Shown here piece after piece: positions 11,717-23,514 of a stretch of 64,000 nucleotides of DNA (position 1 is its first letter; each line of letters begins with the position of its first letter). Source of the DNA: Telmatactis stephensoni (Eukaryota > Cnidaria > Anthozoa > Actiniaria > Isophelliidae); contig JALIZF010001919.1 of assembly GCA_029948255.1 (NCBI GenBank), positions 496,001-560,000 on the forward strand. Direction: 5' to 3'. The notes under the pieces were generated by a model. The model saw only the letters and a list, made by a program, of their open reading frames with translations. It made no database searches and was not told the DNA's origin. Made by a program: the position numbers and the translations under genes.

Positions 11717-13469
11717 TTAACCCTTGCGGGCTCCATAATAGTAAGCTACAAATACAAAGATTGCCGTATAAATCAAAGTGGCTAAATTGACGTGCTTAGA
11801 TATTCAATACAAATGACTGCAGTAGAAATTACTTACTTGGACACTGGTCACATGTGTACGTACAGTAACCCTTGAACCGGATACAAGCGCCTCTCTTTCT
11901 GAGATAATGACAGCTACGGTATGACAACAAATCATTACATTCTGAAAAGTGAGGAAAAAGACAATGTGAGTTATAATAATACAAAGATTCCCTACATCTT
12001 TCTCCCAACAATGTTTGTCCATGAGTTGCCCAGTTCCTTGTGTTGTTGTGTTGCTACCACTCAGTGATAACGGAAAAAAGGAAATTTTGAAAGCTGGTGT
12101 CTTTAAGGTTATCTGAACGCATCCAGGCTGTTCCATGAAGCCTGACGTCTGCCTCACATTGAAGTGTGGCAAAGACAAATCTAAGCCATTTCTGTGACCT
12201 TTTCATGGCTTCTATTCATTAATTTCCATGATCTTTTCAAACTCGAGAACAGGTCAGTAAAGACCCATTAGTCGAAGATTTTGGTGTTGACACGAGCCTT
12301 CCGAAATTTTCTCATTTCTAACCATCTACTGAGAAACGTTTTGCCTGAGTTTTCTATGATCCAAATAAAGGCATTTATTTCTACATATTCCATGACTTTT
12401 CTTGACCTTTCCATGACCGTGTGAACCTTACAACAATGTTAAGAGTTCTTGGCCAATACTGTTGGGAGCATTTGCCATTTCCTTATGATATACGGTCTCA
12501 GTATCATAGCGAAGGGTGCACTTAAGATAATACAATATAGTATAAGCATTTCTACTTACTACAGGAAACATAGCAGATTCTGTCTTTGACCACGTTGTAC
12601 CGACATAGATTATATTTCTTCATGTGACGACAACACTTCTTATCGACCAAATCCACAAATTTTACCCGTGAATTTCCGGCGGGGCCTCGTTTTTCCATTT
12701 CATCTGCAAAAGAATGAGCAACCAATTCAATTAAGGAATTTGATGGACTGACAAAAGGGCTTTATTAGTAGACAACTGTTCGGCATGGTTGGCTGAGCGG
12801 TTAGAGCGCTTGTCATTCACCGCTATGGTCCGGGTTCGAGTCCCAGCTCGAGCGCCTGAATGGATCATATGTGAACTGAGTTTGTTTGATGTATTGTTCT
12901 CTACTATCCCACGAGGTTTTTTCTCCGGGTTCTCCAGTTTTTCCTCCCTTAGCAAAAATCAACATGTGAGTCGAGTGATTATTTGCAAAACACTTAATAT
13001 AGAGGTAGTGAGTGTGAGAAAATGTCCCTGCCCAATTAGTGCGCAAGCGCTAGAAGACTTGGACACTTAAATAAACAGTTATTATTATATACATACCTTC
13101 CAATGACACTTGGTCCTGATTGGGCTGATTTTTAACTGATCAAAATAAACATGATAAATTTAGCAACATAGAATGACCACGAAAATATTGTCTTTTTAGT
13201 TTAAAAGTAGACCTACATTTTGCTATTTCATCCATGACCTCAGCTGGAAGCTCTTCATTTTGGTCTGCTGTTGAAAAGACGAATCTTCTATTACTACCGC
13301 TTCAGTTTGAGTTAGAAAATGTCTTCAGGAGATGCATGCAATGCTCTCTTACTTTTGAGTTGCACAAAAAGTGGAAAAAATGTCAGTTTCAGAGACACTT
13401 ACCAAGTTTACCAGCAAAACACACTACAAGAGAGCAGAGTAGAAGACCTGCGATGAGATTCAGCTTCAT
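11717..13469 (-). CDS. secreted Cys-rich peptide precursor, ShKT-like (copy 3, inverted)
   Basis: Minus-strand exons 13469-13403, 13267-13217, 13135-13097, 12703-12560, 11941-11837 and 11745-11717 have the same lengths and phases as the other two copies and encode 144 residues. All 11 cysteines, the signal peptide and the Lys-Arg site are conserved. Differences include a Lys to Gly and a Glu to Val change just after the processing site, and Tyr at position 126 as in copy 2. The intron between exons 3 and 4 is enlarged by a tRNA-derived SINE in the opposite orientation. The frame is open, so the SINE has not destroyed the gene. Effects on splicing are unknown. Role: secreted peptide of unknown target. 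Confidence 0.8.
12782..13088 (+). mobile_element. tRNA-derived SINE (intronic)
   Basis: It begins with a tRNA-like head (GGCATGGTTGGCTGAGCGGT, B box GGTTCGAGTCC) and continues with a body shared with 17758-18059 (for example TCAACATGTGAGTCGAGTGA and GCGCTAGAAGACTTGGACAC). It ends in AAACAGTTATTATT. The two copies align end to end, which defines a family of about 305 bases. The head resembles a class II (Leu/Ser-like) tRNA, but the anticodon arm is too altered to assign. No clear target-site duplication is visible. It lies in an intron of the inverted peptide gene. Confidence 0.8.
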
Positions 13470-13563
13470 CTTAAAGTTGGATTGGTGAATTGTAGCTGAA
13501 TTAAGGTAGATGAATAGTACACTGTGGCTTGAGCACTGATGAAGAGTTGCTGAGTTTCATCTT

Positions 13564-13572
13564 CCTTTTATG
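13564..13572 (-). promoter_or_regulatory. TATA-like box of peptide gene copy 3
   Basis: CATAAAAGG on the minus strand, 95 bases before the start codon at 13469, as in the other two copies. Confidence 0.5.
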
Positions 13573-15370
13573 CTGGTCAACTAATTAATAATGCATCTAG
13601 AAATAGTAACATGAAGGCAAGAATCATAAGTTTGCAATAAAAAAGGAAAGTCTAATAATAGAAGCTTGTCCTACGTTTGTCATATCCACTTAGGTCTAGC
13701 TAGGAAAATACCTCTCCTTGGGGTCCCATATCTGCATGGTTGAACTTCAATTGAATATATCAATGCTCTCTGATTATTCTCTACACTGGTGAAAATAGCA
13801 CTATTTTTAGATCCCAAGGATTTCCAAACATGTGAGTGTTTTCAACTAAAGAGTCTGTATGCTTGAGAGACTATCTGAAAGAACATAAAGTTCCTTATTT
13901 ACAATTAATTTCAATAGTTATTAAATGTGGAGTTTTGCTCTGTTTAGATATATTGTCGTTTTTTTAGTTTCGATAAGATGACCGTTTGTTTGTAAAAGTT
14001 TTAACCGCTTGCTGTTCTGATTGCTATGATATATTTCCTGTCACTCAGAATATCATGGCCACTTGGCTTGTAGTTTGTTTGACGCAAGTCTAAATTTAAA
14101 AAAATCTGGACATGTTGCTTTATTAGGAACTTTCCTCTAAAAGAGATCATTATACCAATGCTAAGCCCTCATCTCTGAAGTCGTGGGCGCCCAACCCAAT
14201 CGAAACGAAAGTACTGCATCGCAGATCAAGCTAAAGAAAGTTTAACTTGAGATTCTAAAACTGTAATGGTTGAAAGGCGGACGTTTTTATCATCAAACAT
14301 ATTTCAAAAAGGCCGTGGCTAATTTGACAAATGACGTGAAGTGTCGAGTTTAAAATTTTGAGGGGAGAACAACAGCGAGAAGGGAGTTTTTTAGTTAAAA
14401 ATTTTTGTAATTCCGACTCGAGAACGCCGACGATCCCGATCGCGAGCTGACATTAGGGCCGTCCAACCCTACAATTACACTAAGAACACTCTAAAGAGTT
14501 TCAAGTGATCTCAAGAACCAGTCACTTCAAAAGAGCTACGAAAGGGATTGCTTTGAAGGCCAAGATATGAGGATAGGATACGATGCTCTACAGCCCCTTT
14601 ATGTTAATAAAACGAAACAAAACAAAATAAACTGAAGTATATTAAACATAAACTAAAATGATCATTAAAAAAACTTGGTACACAGGAATCACGTACAAAC
14701 GCCTGAGGCTGTAGTGTATTTTGGTTCTATAATTGATTAATATATATATTGGAATGCGGTTTATAGAAAGTAAAAACTCCTTGCTTGGGTCATGGCCATC
14801 AATCCCATAGAAATAAAAAGTCGGCTACGTCAGTACTTTTGAATCATGTTAACTTGGCTGAAAAAATACGACTGCCATATTCTGACAATACAATGATGAT
14901 GTAGTTTCCTCGTGAAGCAGTGGCTGGTATAAATTGTTATGTATTATTTATAGATCTACAATGATTATTCTAATTATCATTATTACAAACACATTTTGTT
15001 GTCATACACGACAGATCCGTCGTAAATACACTGACAGTTTGTATTTTATCAGAAAACAAAAACAAAACAAAACAAACAAAAAACAACTGAAAAAAAAACA
15101 CAAAGTTCTTTCATTTGAATAGATCAGACCGTCCGATTCCCCGCGTCAGTTCACGAAACGTTTCGTTTTGTGTCAAACTAGTGTTAGACTCTGTCAAATA
15201 CCATATCTTCAGCATCTTTTCAACTAGACTTTTCAAGGTTTCGTTAGACAATCACTCGACTTATATAATCTATGGTCTTGACAAAATCAAAAACCAGCAT
15301 GCACAGACGTTTTGTGGAACATTATATATTCATTGTTTCAAGTGCTCAAAGAGTAATATCGCTAGAAGGT

Positions 15371-17757
15371 CTGTCTGGTCGACACTAGGTTTGAGCGCGA
15401 TTTCCCACAAACCAGTTAATTATATTTTCTGATAACATTCTACTGAGACAACTTAAGGCCGTTTCCGCCCGGCACTCAACTAGCTGATAAACAATATAAC
15501 CAAATGGATGGTAGCCAAAAGCGCCAGAGGCAGCCAAAGGTAAGTACTCGGAAAATAATAGAAAAATATTTTCTCTTATGGTACATGAAGTGGTCACTCG
15601 TTCCTGAAGTCGTGTGTGTCCGACCTTATACACAGACAACACTGGATCAGTACGCATAGAAAAACTTCAGAAATAACGACTTAAAAAACAAAGCAAATAT
15701 TTCGTTAAGCTATTTTGAATATCATTTAAGTACTGTACTATCCTTACTAAAACACGAGCTAAAAATGTCAAGGAATATCGGGACGAACTGACGTATCACG
15801 GAAATATTACGTTTCCCGAAAACTGAAGTGAAGTGCTATTTGTGGTTGTTATATAGTACCCATTGTAATAAATATTGTTTATTATAAATTACGTTGTATG
15901 ATTAACCTTACCTCTCAAAATTAACTTAGCTCAAATTTTCCATCATCCGGGTAACCTTTGTTTTTGAATACAATTCCTTGCTTGTCTATTCAGTGTTCCA
16001 TACGTACCTACATTTTCTAGGATGCTTACTTGTAAGCTTTTACTTAAAACGTTGTAAGAAGCTTACACATCATTGAATTATCGAGAAAATTAAGACCAGC
16101 TACTCATTTCTTGCAACATCCTCGTTTGATCGAGTTTCTTGATATATAGTATTTTCTCAATGATAATGCGAACATTTTCAGTCCTACGTCAGACCAAATC
16201 ATCGGCGAATTTCCAAGGTTTAGATAAGTGAAAAGAAAAGAGATATTTTCGAGTCAATGTGTTTTACTTTCAGTTACAAAACAAGGCGGAACTTACGAAG
16301 GGAATTCAACATAATCAGTTTGATTATTCAGTTTTTATTGAAAGTAGAACAAGAAATTTAAGCAGCAGAGAAACTAGTAATTTTTATAGAATATTTTATA
16401 TCATAATTAAGCAATATAAAGAACACCATGTATTACATACTTTACGGATTATTTTTCCTCGCCTCGCAAGCGTTCGAACGCGCGTTGGAGCATTACGTTC
16501 CTGTAAAAGGACATCCATGACTTAGAAACGAGTGTTTACCTCGTATACTAGATCTAGTTCTTTTTCCCCTTTTGATTTCGTAGGCAACTAGAGCAATTCT
16601 ATTTTTGGCAATTCTATTTCTTTTGTTTCATTTGCGTCAATCGATGAAGTACTGACCCCAAAATGGAACTTCTGAATGGCGTCGTGAGTCTAAATCTGGA
16701 ATACTGAGCACATCGTGGTGTTATTAAAAACACATGGGCAAGTCTAAATTTAATATGCGTGGAAGCACGTCAACGACGTCATATTACTGTATCATTACTG
16801 TAACAGCTGAAGACTGGAGTCCTGCTATGGACTGTCCAAGCGAGTACTGGGATTGTCATTTAAAATGTCATTTACTCAAATGCTCTAGAAGATTGTCTTG
16901 TTCCAGTGGTTGAAAACAGGTAGGTAAGTATTGTCCACTGGTGCTACTTCCATGCAGTCACATCATTATACAGTCCCATATTTCTACAATATAATCGTTA
17001 TCAGTTTTGTAGTTTATTCAAAGTATTCTCAGAATACTTTCTTCATGAATATTGTCCTAAAGATGTTCAATATTGCAGTGCATGTACCTCTCTTGGATTG
17101 GGTCTTTTGATTACTTTAGTTACTTTGCATTTTCAGGGTCGAATGCTGCTCATCATACTTTGGTGAACATACGAGGAGTGGTCTGTTTTAAACACATGAT
17201 TAGGAATTTGTGACTTGGTGGTCTCAGGGTCTGCGTAGCCAACGTTTGGGAAGGAGTCTGGGCAAGATAAAAAGTGTAAACCTTTTTTTTCTAAATTTCA
17301 CCATTAGTAGAATTAAGAAATAAGTTTTTGCGAGTAAAAAAAAAAAAAAGAAATATGCCCTCACCCATCTCCAAAAAATAGTTGTCCGGTTAAGTTAAAA
17401 TCGGGTTCGCAGTCATTGAACCCTGAAAAAATAGCACTAGAAAACAAAAGAGTTGTAAGTGAACTTAAAACACAATTATTAAGAGACACTGCGTAGACAG
17501 AAAAGATATTGGTCTAAGGATATATTATCAATGGAAGAGTCAACGGTTACTCAATCCTCCAACTCCAAACCTAAAGAACTTTGGGATCGCCAAGAGCAAA
17601 CACTGATCACTGATAGTAAACTGAGGACGTATTTCCGTTTAGGAAAACTTTGATAATGACAGATCAAGAAAAGAAATATAAATTTCTTGTGTCCAGTTAA
17701 ATATCCTAAAGTCAAGCGAATATCACCACCTCGATACCGGCTGTGGGTTTTGGCGGT
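15371..17757. other. intergenic, no supported feature
   Basis: AT-rich sequence. Short open frames lack domains and splice context. A short A-tract lies near 17338-17349. Nothing else is supported. Confidence 0.4.
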
Positions 17758-18059
17758 GGCATGGTTGGTCGAGCGGTTAATAAGCGCTGGCCTTTCACCG
17801 CTGTGGTCCGGGTTCGAGTCCCAGCTCGGGAGCTCGGAACATATGTCAACTGAGTTTGTTTGATGTGTTGTTCTCTACCATGCCACGAGGGTTTTTCTCC
17901 GGGTTCTCTGGTTTTCCTCCTTCAGCAAAAATCAACATGTGAGTCGAGTGATTATTTGCAAAATATTCAATGTAGAGGTAGCGAGTGTGAGAGTATAGTG
18001 TCCCCCAATTAGCACGCGAGCGCTAGAAGACTTGGACACTTGAATAAACAGTTATTATT
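17758..18059 (+). mobile_element. tRNA-derived SINE
   Basis: Second full-length copy of the family at 12782-13088. It has the head GGCATGGTTGGTCGAGCGGT, B box GGTTCGAGTCC, the shared body and the 3' end AAACAGTTATTATT. An extra AATA lies after the A box. It lies between genes. Confidence 0.8.
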
Positions 18060-19270
18060 TGGTTCAGCAGAATTGACAGAAATAGATCGTAAAGTGAAAG
18101 AATTCATCCGTATAATTGCTGACAGACCAATATACAGCACGATACTGTGTGATTTTGTTCCTTCGTGTTCAAATTAAAACTGACATAGGTTTGAATTTTA
18201 TTGCGTATACTTTCAATATTCTCGAGGTAATTTCCAAATACAGCTGACTATTGATGATATAATCGCTATGGCCTGGTTCTCACTAGCGACCGACAACACA
18301 ACAATTGCAAGACTGTGTCAGTGTTACTTGTGCTTATGCTTGCGTTGCTAGTGACAACCAGGCTTATCAGAATATATTGTAGATTGTATGTTTTTATTTA
18401 GAAAATAGTGTTAATTTAGACTGAAAGGTTTATTGTATATTTTAGTCTTTTGTGGATCAGTAGTTTTCGTGTTTAGTGATCTAGACAATTGTAGCCAATA
18501 TACTGAGTAATATTGCTAGTTCATCTACCATTGCAAGCGGAAGTCGAAACCACTGCGAGAATACAATCTATATTGGTAAATAGTCTAGTAGCTAGCTAAG
18601 TATAACTCAGAAATATAAGCGATCTCAAGAAGTTTTTGCTAAAGTACATGTCACGTGACTGTATGTAATACTGTGTTGCAAACTGTTTTTCTTCTGAGAC
18701 TATTCTGAGCATAATTTCTGGGATCAATTCTTTTTCCTCTTCCATTATTGCAGCTACTCATGAGGCAGCTACTACATATCATAATAAACATAATAAACAT
18801 ACATTTACACATCTCATGTGACTTTTCTTTTCTTTTTGTTTTCCATTTAGGGGAACCATCCGGTCAGAACGGTCTGGTTTCTTAGGACTTATTGCAGCCA
18901 GAGCTTGAAAGTGAGCGATATTTTATTTTTTAACAATATTCACACACAATTATTGACAACTAATATCGCACTGTGCAAGAAACGTTATCGACAACAAATT
19001 AAACTGAAAACTTAATCTATGGACGACCAAGTATTTTTTCACATTTCTAAAGGAAATAGAACTCATTTAGTTCACGATGACAAATGCCCGGCACGCAGAT
19101 TGCTATTGACAGCTACTTTTCAAGCGTTGATTAGAGCAGATTTCGTATGACTGTGAAAACTGCACATTACGACAGGAATTTCTAATATTTGTGTAGACAT
19201 CACTGTATAAAATGCGGTAATTATCTTATTCATATAATGTCCAATTTACTCATAATCTTCTCGAAAACGT
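18060..19270. other. intergenic, no supported feature
   Basis: AT-rich non-coding DNA with several short direct and inverted motifs but no gene, RNA or complete element that I can support. Confidence 0.4.
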
Positions 19271-19450
19271 AAGACCCGGTTGGCTCAGTTGGATCGATGA
19301 GCGCCAGTCTTGGGGGTACGTTAGAGAACCCACACCACTATAAGACCTTCACGTCTTTTCGGAGAAGTACTTTAAACCGTAGGCCCTGTCTCCCCACACT
19401 CCACGACCTGTACTGACTACTATCCGGGGAGAGTAGGTCATGAGATTGCC
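19271..19450 (+). mobile_element. degenerate tRNA-derived SINE
   Basis: The head CCCGGTTGGCTCAGTTGGAT followed by GAGCGCCAGTCTTGGG resembles the A-box half of a tRNA-like SINE head. The B box is not intact, and the body has no second copy in this window. Assignment rests on the head only. Confidence 0.45.
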
Positions 19451-19669
19451 GGTACGGTGTGTGTGGTCTGACCTACTACACTACAAGGCCCACAATAACT
19501 GGCAAAAGCCCCTGTTCTGTCCCTGCCTTCACTGGAAGGAAAAACTAATGAAACTAAACTAAGAACGGCATAGGCTGAAAGTAAAATAAGAAGAGGACTG
19601 AAGAACTCTGTTGTAATTGGAAACAAAAGGTAATGGCACCAGAAATTTAAACCAGTAACAAACGGTTTA

Positions 19670-19916
19670 GGCCCAGTCCATTTACGGCGTAGTTTTCATG
19701 TACTTAATTGCTGCCGTACATAATGTAAAGCTGGCCGGATTACGGGAATCTTTATTTGATTCGGCACTACAAAAGTACGCCGTATGAATCAGTTGCCGTT
19801 CCTTTGCCGTGTAACACGACAGGCTCTAACGTATTTTTGCCGTACTTAATTCTGAATTATGTACGGCAGCAATTCATTAAGTACATCAGTGAAAAATACG
19901 CCGTATGGACTGGGCC
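19670..19916. mobile_element. PIF/Harbinger-like MITE
   Basis: Terminal inverted repeats start GGCCCAGTCCAT at both ends and extend about 55 bases (shared inner motif TGTACTTAAT...GCTGCCGTACATAAT). The element is 247 bases, has no coding capacity and is flanked by TTA on both sides (19667-19669 and 19917-19919). A 3-bp TWA target duplication is typical of the PIF/Harbinger superfamily. Confidence 0.75.
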
Positions 19917-20528
19917 TTAGGGAAATATTTGTATTGGTATACCTGTTTATATAATATTAATCCTGAACGTACGTCCACAAGTTATCAATAATCATTGACC
20001 ATATGTTTAACCACTAGTTAGCTTAGTTGAAGTCTGACCAAATTGTAAAAATAGCTCTAAAAAAATTGTCACACCAGCACATAATGTAATTACAAGCAAG
20101 CTAACAACACACCCAGTATCAACCTGTCGTTTGGTTAAAAGTCATCGGGGCTTGAAGCAAAATAATAAGGGTTTGAAAATGCTCGGCAAATAAAAAACAA
20201 AACAAAAAAGAATGAATATTGAATATTGAAATAAAGAATAAGGAATAATGGGAAACGAATAATGAATTTTTGAGAAAAATAGGGGGAATAACGAATAATT
20301 CTGCTTCAACGCCCGAAAATGAGGTTTTGGGATCGATGTGTATGGTGGCCAAAATATTGAATTAGCACAAGAGCTGCTACACGATGTTCCAACATGTCCT
20401 AATTACCAATTAAACCATCCGACGGCTAAATTTGAATATGGAAAAAAGATCTAGCCTTAATAAACATGAGAAAAGTACAAATGACAATCGAGCTGTTGCT
20501 GTCTCAACTAAGAGCTTAACCTTGAAAG

Positions 20529-21506
20529 ATGTTGGACCTCGGGATAAACGCAACAAATTTTCACAACGGAAGTTTGTCTTTCGGTGATACTGATTTTGAC
20601 TACCAAAAAGTTCCAAAGACAGCGGCTTTGTGTGTTCTTTTTCTTGTCTCCACTGTTGGAAACTCTCTTATCCTCAGGATAGTCTACAAAGACAATAGAC
20701 TGAGAAGTACAACTAATTTCTTAGTGGCCAGCATGGCTGTCAGTGATCTTCTCTCAAGCCTTGTTGCCGTTCCCTCAAGAATGATTATAGAAGTAATCCT
20801 CGACAACAATTGGCTCAATAAGAATGACTTTACACTTGCCTTGTGTAAACTTGTACCTTTTATCTCGGACATTTCCACTGCTGTTTCTTTGTACAGTTGC
20901 GTTTTTATTGCCATTGATCGGTACAGCATAACGGCCCATCCACTCGAAGGAGGCTTCTCTAAGTGGCAGCTAAAATGCATTATTCCAGGAATTTGGATCT
21001 TTTCTGGCATTATAGTGTCTCCCTATCTGTACTACTTCCGTCTTGATGAGATTGAGTTGGGGGTGTATTGTTGGCCCAATTTCAGCAAAATATATATCTA
21101 TATTCTAATCGCCCTAAATGTTGGTATTACCCTTCCCATCATAGCAGTACTCTACGTGCTAATCGTCCTCAAGCTTCGTCAACACAAAGTACCAGGATAC
21201 CAAACCGACACAGCCAGGAGAAGAAGAGAAAAACAAAACAGAAAAGTCTTGAAAATGTCTGTTGCAATTGTCATTCCATTATGTCTCATCCACCTGTTCT
21301 TCAGTATCGTTAACATTTTGGCTGTCGAAGGAAAACTGGAAAGCTTGAAGAGTATCAAGCAATTCGATAATTTAATGTTCATTGCGCATTTCATTTTTCT
21401 CGCAAGTTTCGCTTGCAATTTCTTTGTCTATATCATCTTCTGTACAATTTATCGGGAGAATTTCAAAGCCATGATGAAAAATTGCTGTTGTAAACATATT
21501 TGTTAA
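20529..21506 (+). CDS. class A (rhodopsin-like) G-protein-coupled receptor
   Basis: Single-exon frame of 325 residues with seven hydrophobic segments. N-glycosylation sites occur at Asn7 and Asn13. TM1 carries GNS (44-46), TM2 has SMAVSD (68-73), and TM3 ends in IDRY (129-132), the DRY motif. Cys106 and Cys181 can form the extracellular disulphide. A basic third loop (about 216-240) precedes TM6, which lacks the usual CWxP motif (reads IVIPLCLIH). TM7 has NFFVY (297-301) in place of NPxxY, then a short tail rich in cysteine (NCCCKHIC), suitable for palmitoylation. It resembles the large cnidarian expansions of neuropeptide- or amine-type orphan receptors. The ligand cannot be deduced. The intronless gene structure is common for such receptors. 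An AATAAA lies about 235 bases after the stop. Confidence 0.9.
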   Translation: MLDLGINATNFHNGSLSFGDTDFDYQKVPKTAALCVLFLVSTVGNSLILRIVYKDNRLRSTTNFLVASMAVSDLLSSLVAVPSRMIIEVILDNNWLNKNDFTLALCKLVPFISDISTAVSLYSCVFIAIDRYSITAHPLEGGFSKWQLKCIIPGIWIFSGIIVSPYLYYFRLDEIELGVYCWPNFSKIYIYILIALNVGITLPIIAVLYVLIVLKLRQHKVPGYQTDTARRRREKQNRKVLKMSVAIVIPLCLIHLFFSIVNILAVEGKLESLKSIKQFDNLMFIAHFIFLASFACNFFVYIIFCTIYRENFKAMMKNCCCKHIC

Positions 21507-22351
21507 ATAATTGAAAGTTTGAAATATCACTTGCAGTCAAAATTACCTTGCAGTTCAATTGGAAGGAACATTGAAATCTCATACAAAATCAAGAAGAAAG
21601 AACATAATTTACAAAGCAATTTACACAATAACAAAACCTTTTTCTTTGTTAAAAGAAAATATATTAAGTGAATATATTGTAAATTACTCACTCTGTAACA
21701 ACCTTGCCGAAATGTTCCCATAAATTTGTCCTGCAGTATTAGTTAATAAACATCTGTCAATTTACCTACATATATCTTCTACCCCATGTCGTTTTGTTGT
21801 TTCTTTCTTTTTCCGAAAAGCAGGGAGGTGGCTAGGCAGGACAATGACCAGGGAGGGAAGGAGTGAGGGATGGAAGGAGAGAGAGAGAGAGGGTTGGAAG
21901 AAGAGTAATAAAACAAACAAGATATCGCGTTTGCATCGTTTCGCTTCGATGCTGTTGTTCATTGGTTGATCCTTTGATTGGTGAACGTGGCTTTTTAATT
22001 AGTCTTTCCATCAAAATAATGAATATTCGGTGTTTAAGTGTAAAAGAAGTTATCACCTTCTCACTCGGTGACAGCCCTGAAATATAGACCGGAACGTTGG
22101 CAATAACTTGTCCTGCAACAGTTAATAAACACATCTATCTGGCAATTTACCTAGTACATCTATGTTCTACCCCGTCTCGTTTTCTTTCTTTCTTTTTTCA
22201 GTTCCCAAAGGCAGTCAGGTGGCTATGCCGAGGGTTAGGAAGTCCATGGCATAGGTTGATTGGGTTTGTTTTTTTATTTTTTATTTTTTATGTTGTATTT
22301 TTTACTTGCATTATATTCAAGTATGTTCAATATTACATTATAAATAGAGGA
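21507..22351. other. GPCR 3' flank and intergenic DNA
   Basis: It contains the likely polyadenylation signal AATAAA near 21744 and purine-rich simple sequence near 21850-21900. Two short similar stretches around 21722-21780 and 22109-22165 share the pattern TTAATAAACA...CTATCT/TCTGTC...TTCTACCCC. No gene is supported. Confidence 0.4.
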
Positions 22352-22485
22352 TATTACACGGTGGCGCGAAGATATGGAGTTTATCTTCGAGTGGAAAGAA
22401 ATATTTCACGAGTGAGCGCAGCGAACGAGTGAAATATTTCTTTTCTCGAGAGGATAAACTCCATATCTTCAAGCCGCCGTGTAAT
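22352..22485. mobile_element. palindromic foldback element
   Basis: ATTACACGGTGGCGCGAAGA at the left and its near complement ending GCCGCCGTGTAAT at the right form an almost perfect palindrome of 134 bases. The centre is CACGAGTGAGCGCAGCGAAC. It is non-coding and would form a long hairpin. Confidence 0.7.
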
Positions 22486-22732
22486 TTTCTTTTTATCATA
22501 TAATTACTGAGATTTTAAGAAGAGAGCTGAACATACAACAAATAGTGCACCAAAGAACGAAATAAAAATGTCAACTCGGCCGTTTTGAAACTGAAGTTTT
22601 ACTGAAATATCACAAGGCTTATACTTTAATTACATGCTACAAATGAGCTAAAGTATTATTTTTGGTTTCTCTTTGTTCTGCCATGTTGACACTACTGAGT
22701 ACATAGTAGCTTGAATGGCGGGAAAATCAACC

Positions 22733-22811
22733 TGATATCATCACATGTGATGATATCGAAATCCTGCGCTCTGATTGGTTGTTTTTGATATCATCACATG
22801 TGAATGATATC
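22733..22811. repeat. foldback with palindromic TGATATCATCACATGTGA ends
   Basis: Two copies of the self-complementary motif ATATCATCACATGTGA, each itself a partial palindrome, flank about 33 bases that include TCTGATTGGTTG. MITE-like. No target duplication can be defined. Confidence 0.55.
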
Positions 22812-23117
22812 AATGGCCGATACCCTCTATATTTGCGCGCTCTATTGTGTTGATATCGAAGTAAGTATATGATAAGTAAATATATATATAGATCCTACAA
22901 TATTACATTAAAATATATTATGTACATTTTTTCCTTCCTCCTCCATAAATTGTAAACATTTCAATTTGAAATCCTATATCTTAGTGTATATATCTATAAA
23001 TATAATAGTGTATATCTTGCACTTTTTTACATCGTTCTACTAGGGGGTTGATGGAAAAATAAACTAATACAAAACCTAAACACATAGCCACAACACATCA
23101 GTATATGCACTACATAA

Positions 23118-23288
23118 GGGACCGTTCATTTTTTATCAGGGAGGGGGGGGGGCGGTGGAATTCCAGCAGGAGTCCATACAAGAAAAACTAGCCCCCCTCT
23201 ATAAGCCTGATTTTTTTAATGACCCCCCCTCTCCCCCCAAAAAAATTCCACCGCTCCCCTCCCTCCCTGATAAAAAATGAATGATCCC
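23118..23288. mobile_element. MITE with TAA target duplication
   Basis: Ends GGGACCGTTCATTTTTTATC and the inverted counterpart ...AAAAAATGAATGATCCC enclose G-rich and C-rich inner arms, for a 171-base element. It is flanked by TAA at 23115-23117 and 23289-23291, consistent with PIF/Harbinger-type insertion. No coding capacity. Confidence 0.7.
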
Positions 23289-23514
23289 TAAAAGGATATC
23301 AAAAGTTTGTTGCAGTTGTATAAATGTTAGCAATCCATGTACTTTAATGTCAGATTATTTCGTTTTTCATGATCATTTACAGGCCCGTAGGCTGCATTCT
23401 GAATGGGGATTCGTTTCGGAATCAGGGTGGATCAATTTTCTGTAAAGAATAAAGCTCTTGCTCTTCTGAGAGCAAGCAGAATATTTTCAGAAACCATTTA
23501 CAATAACGACATTA

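Larger units (their letters stand above)
11400..15370 (-). repeat. segmental duplication unit, inverted copy 3
   Basis: Reverse-complement match of about 4500-8450. The left part matches the region just downstream of the copy-2 gene; the right part (14764-15370) matches the sequence upstream of unit 2 (about 4500-5100). With unit 2 it forms an inverted repeat with arms of about 4 kb and a spacer of about 2.9 kb. It carries a private SINE at 12782-13088. Divergence in the 14.9-15.4 kb part is higher than elsewhere. Confidence 0.8.
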
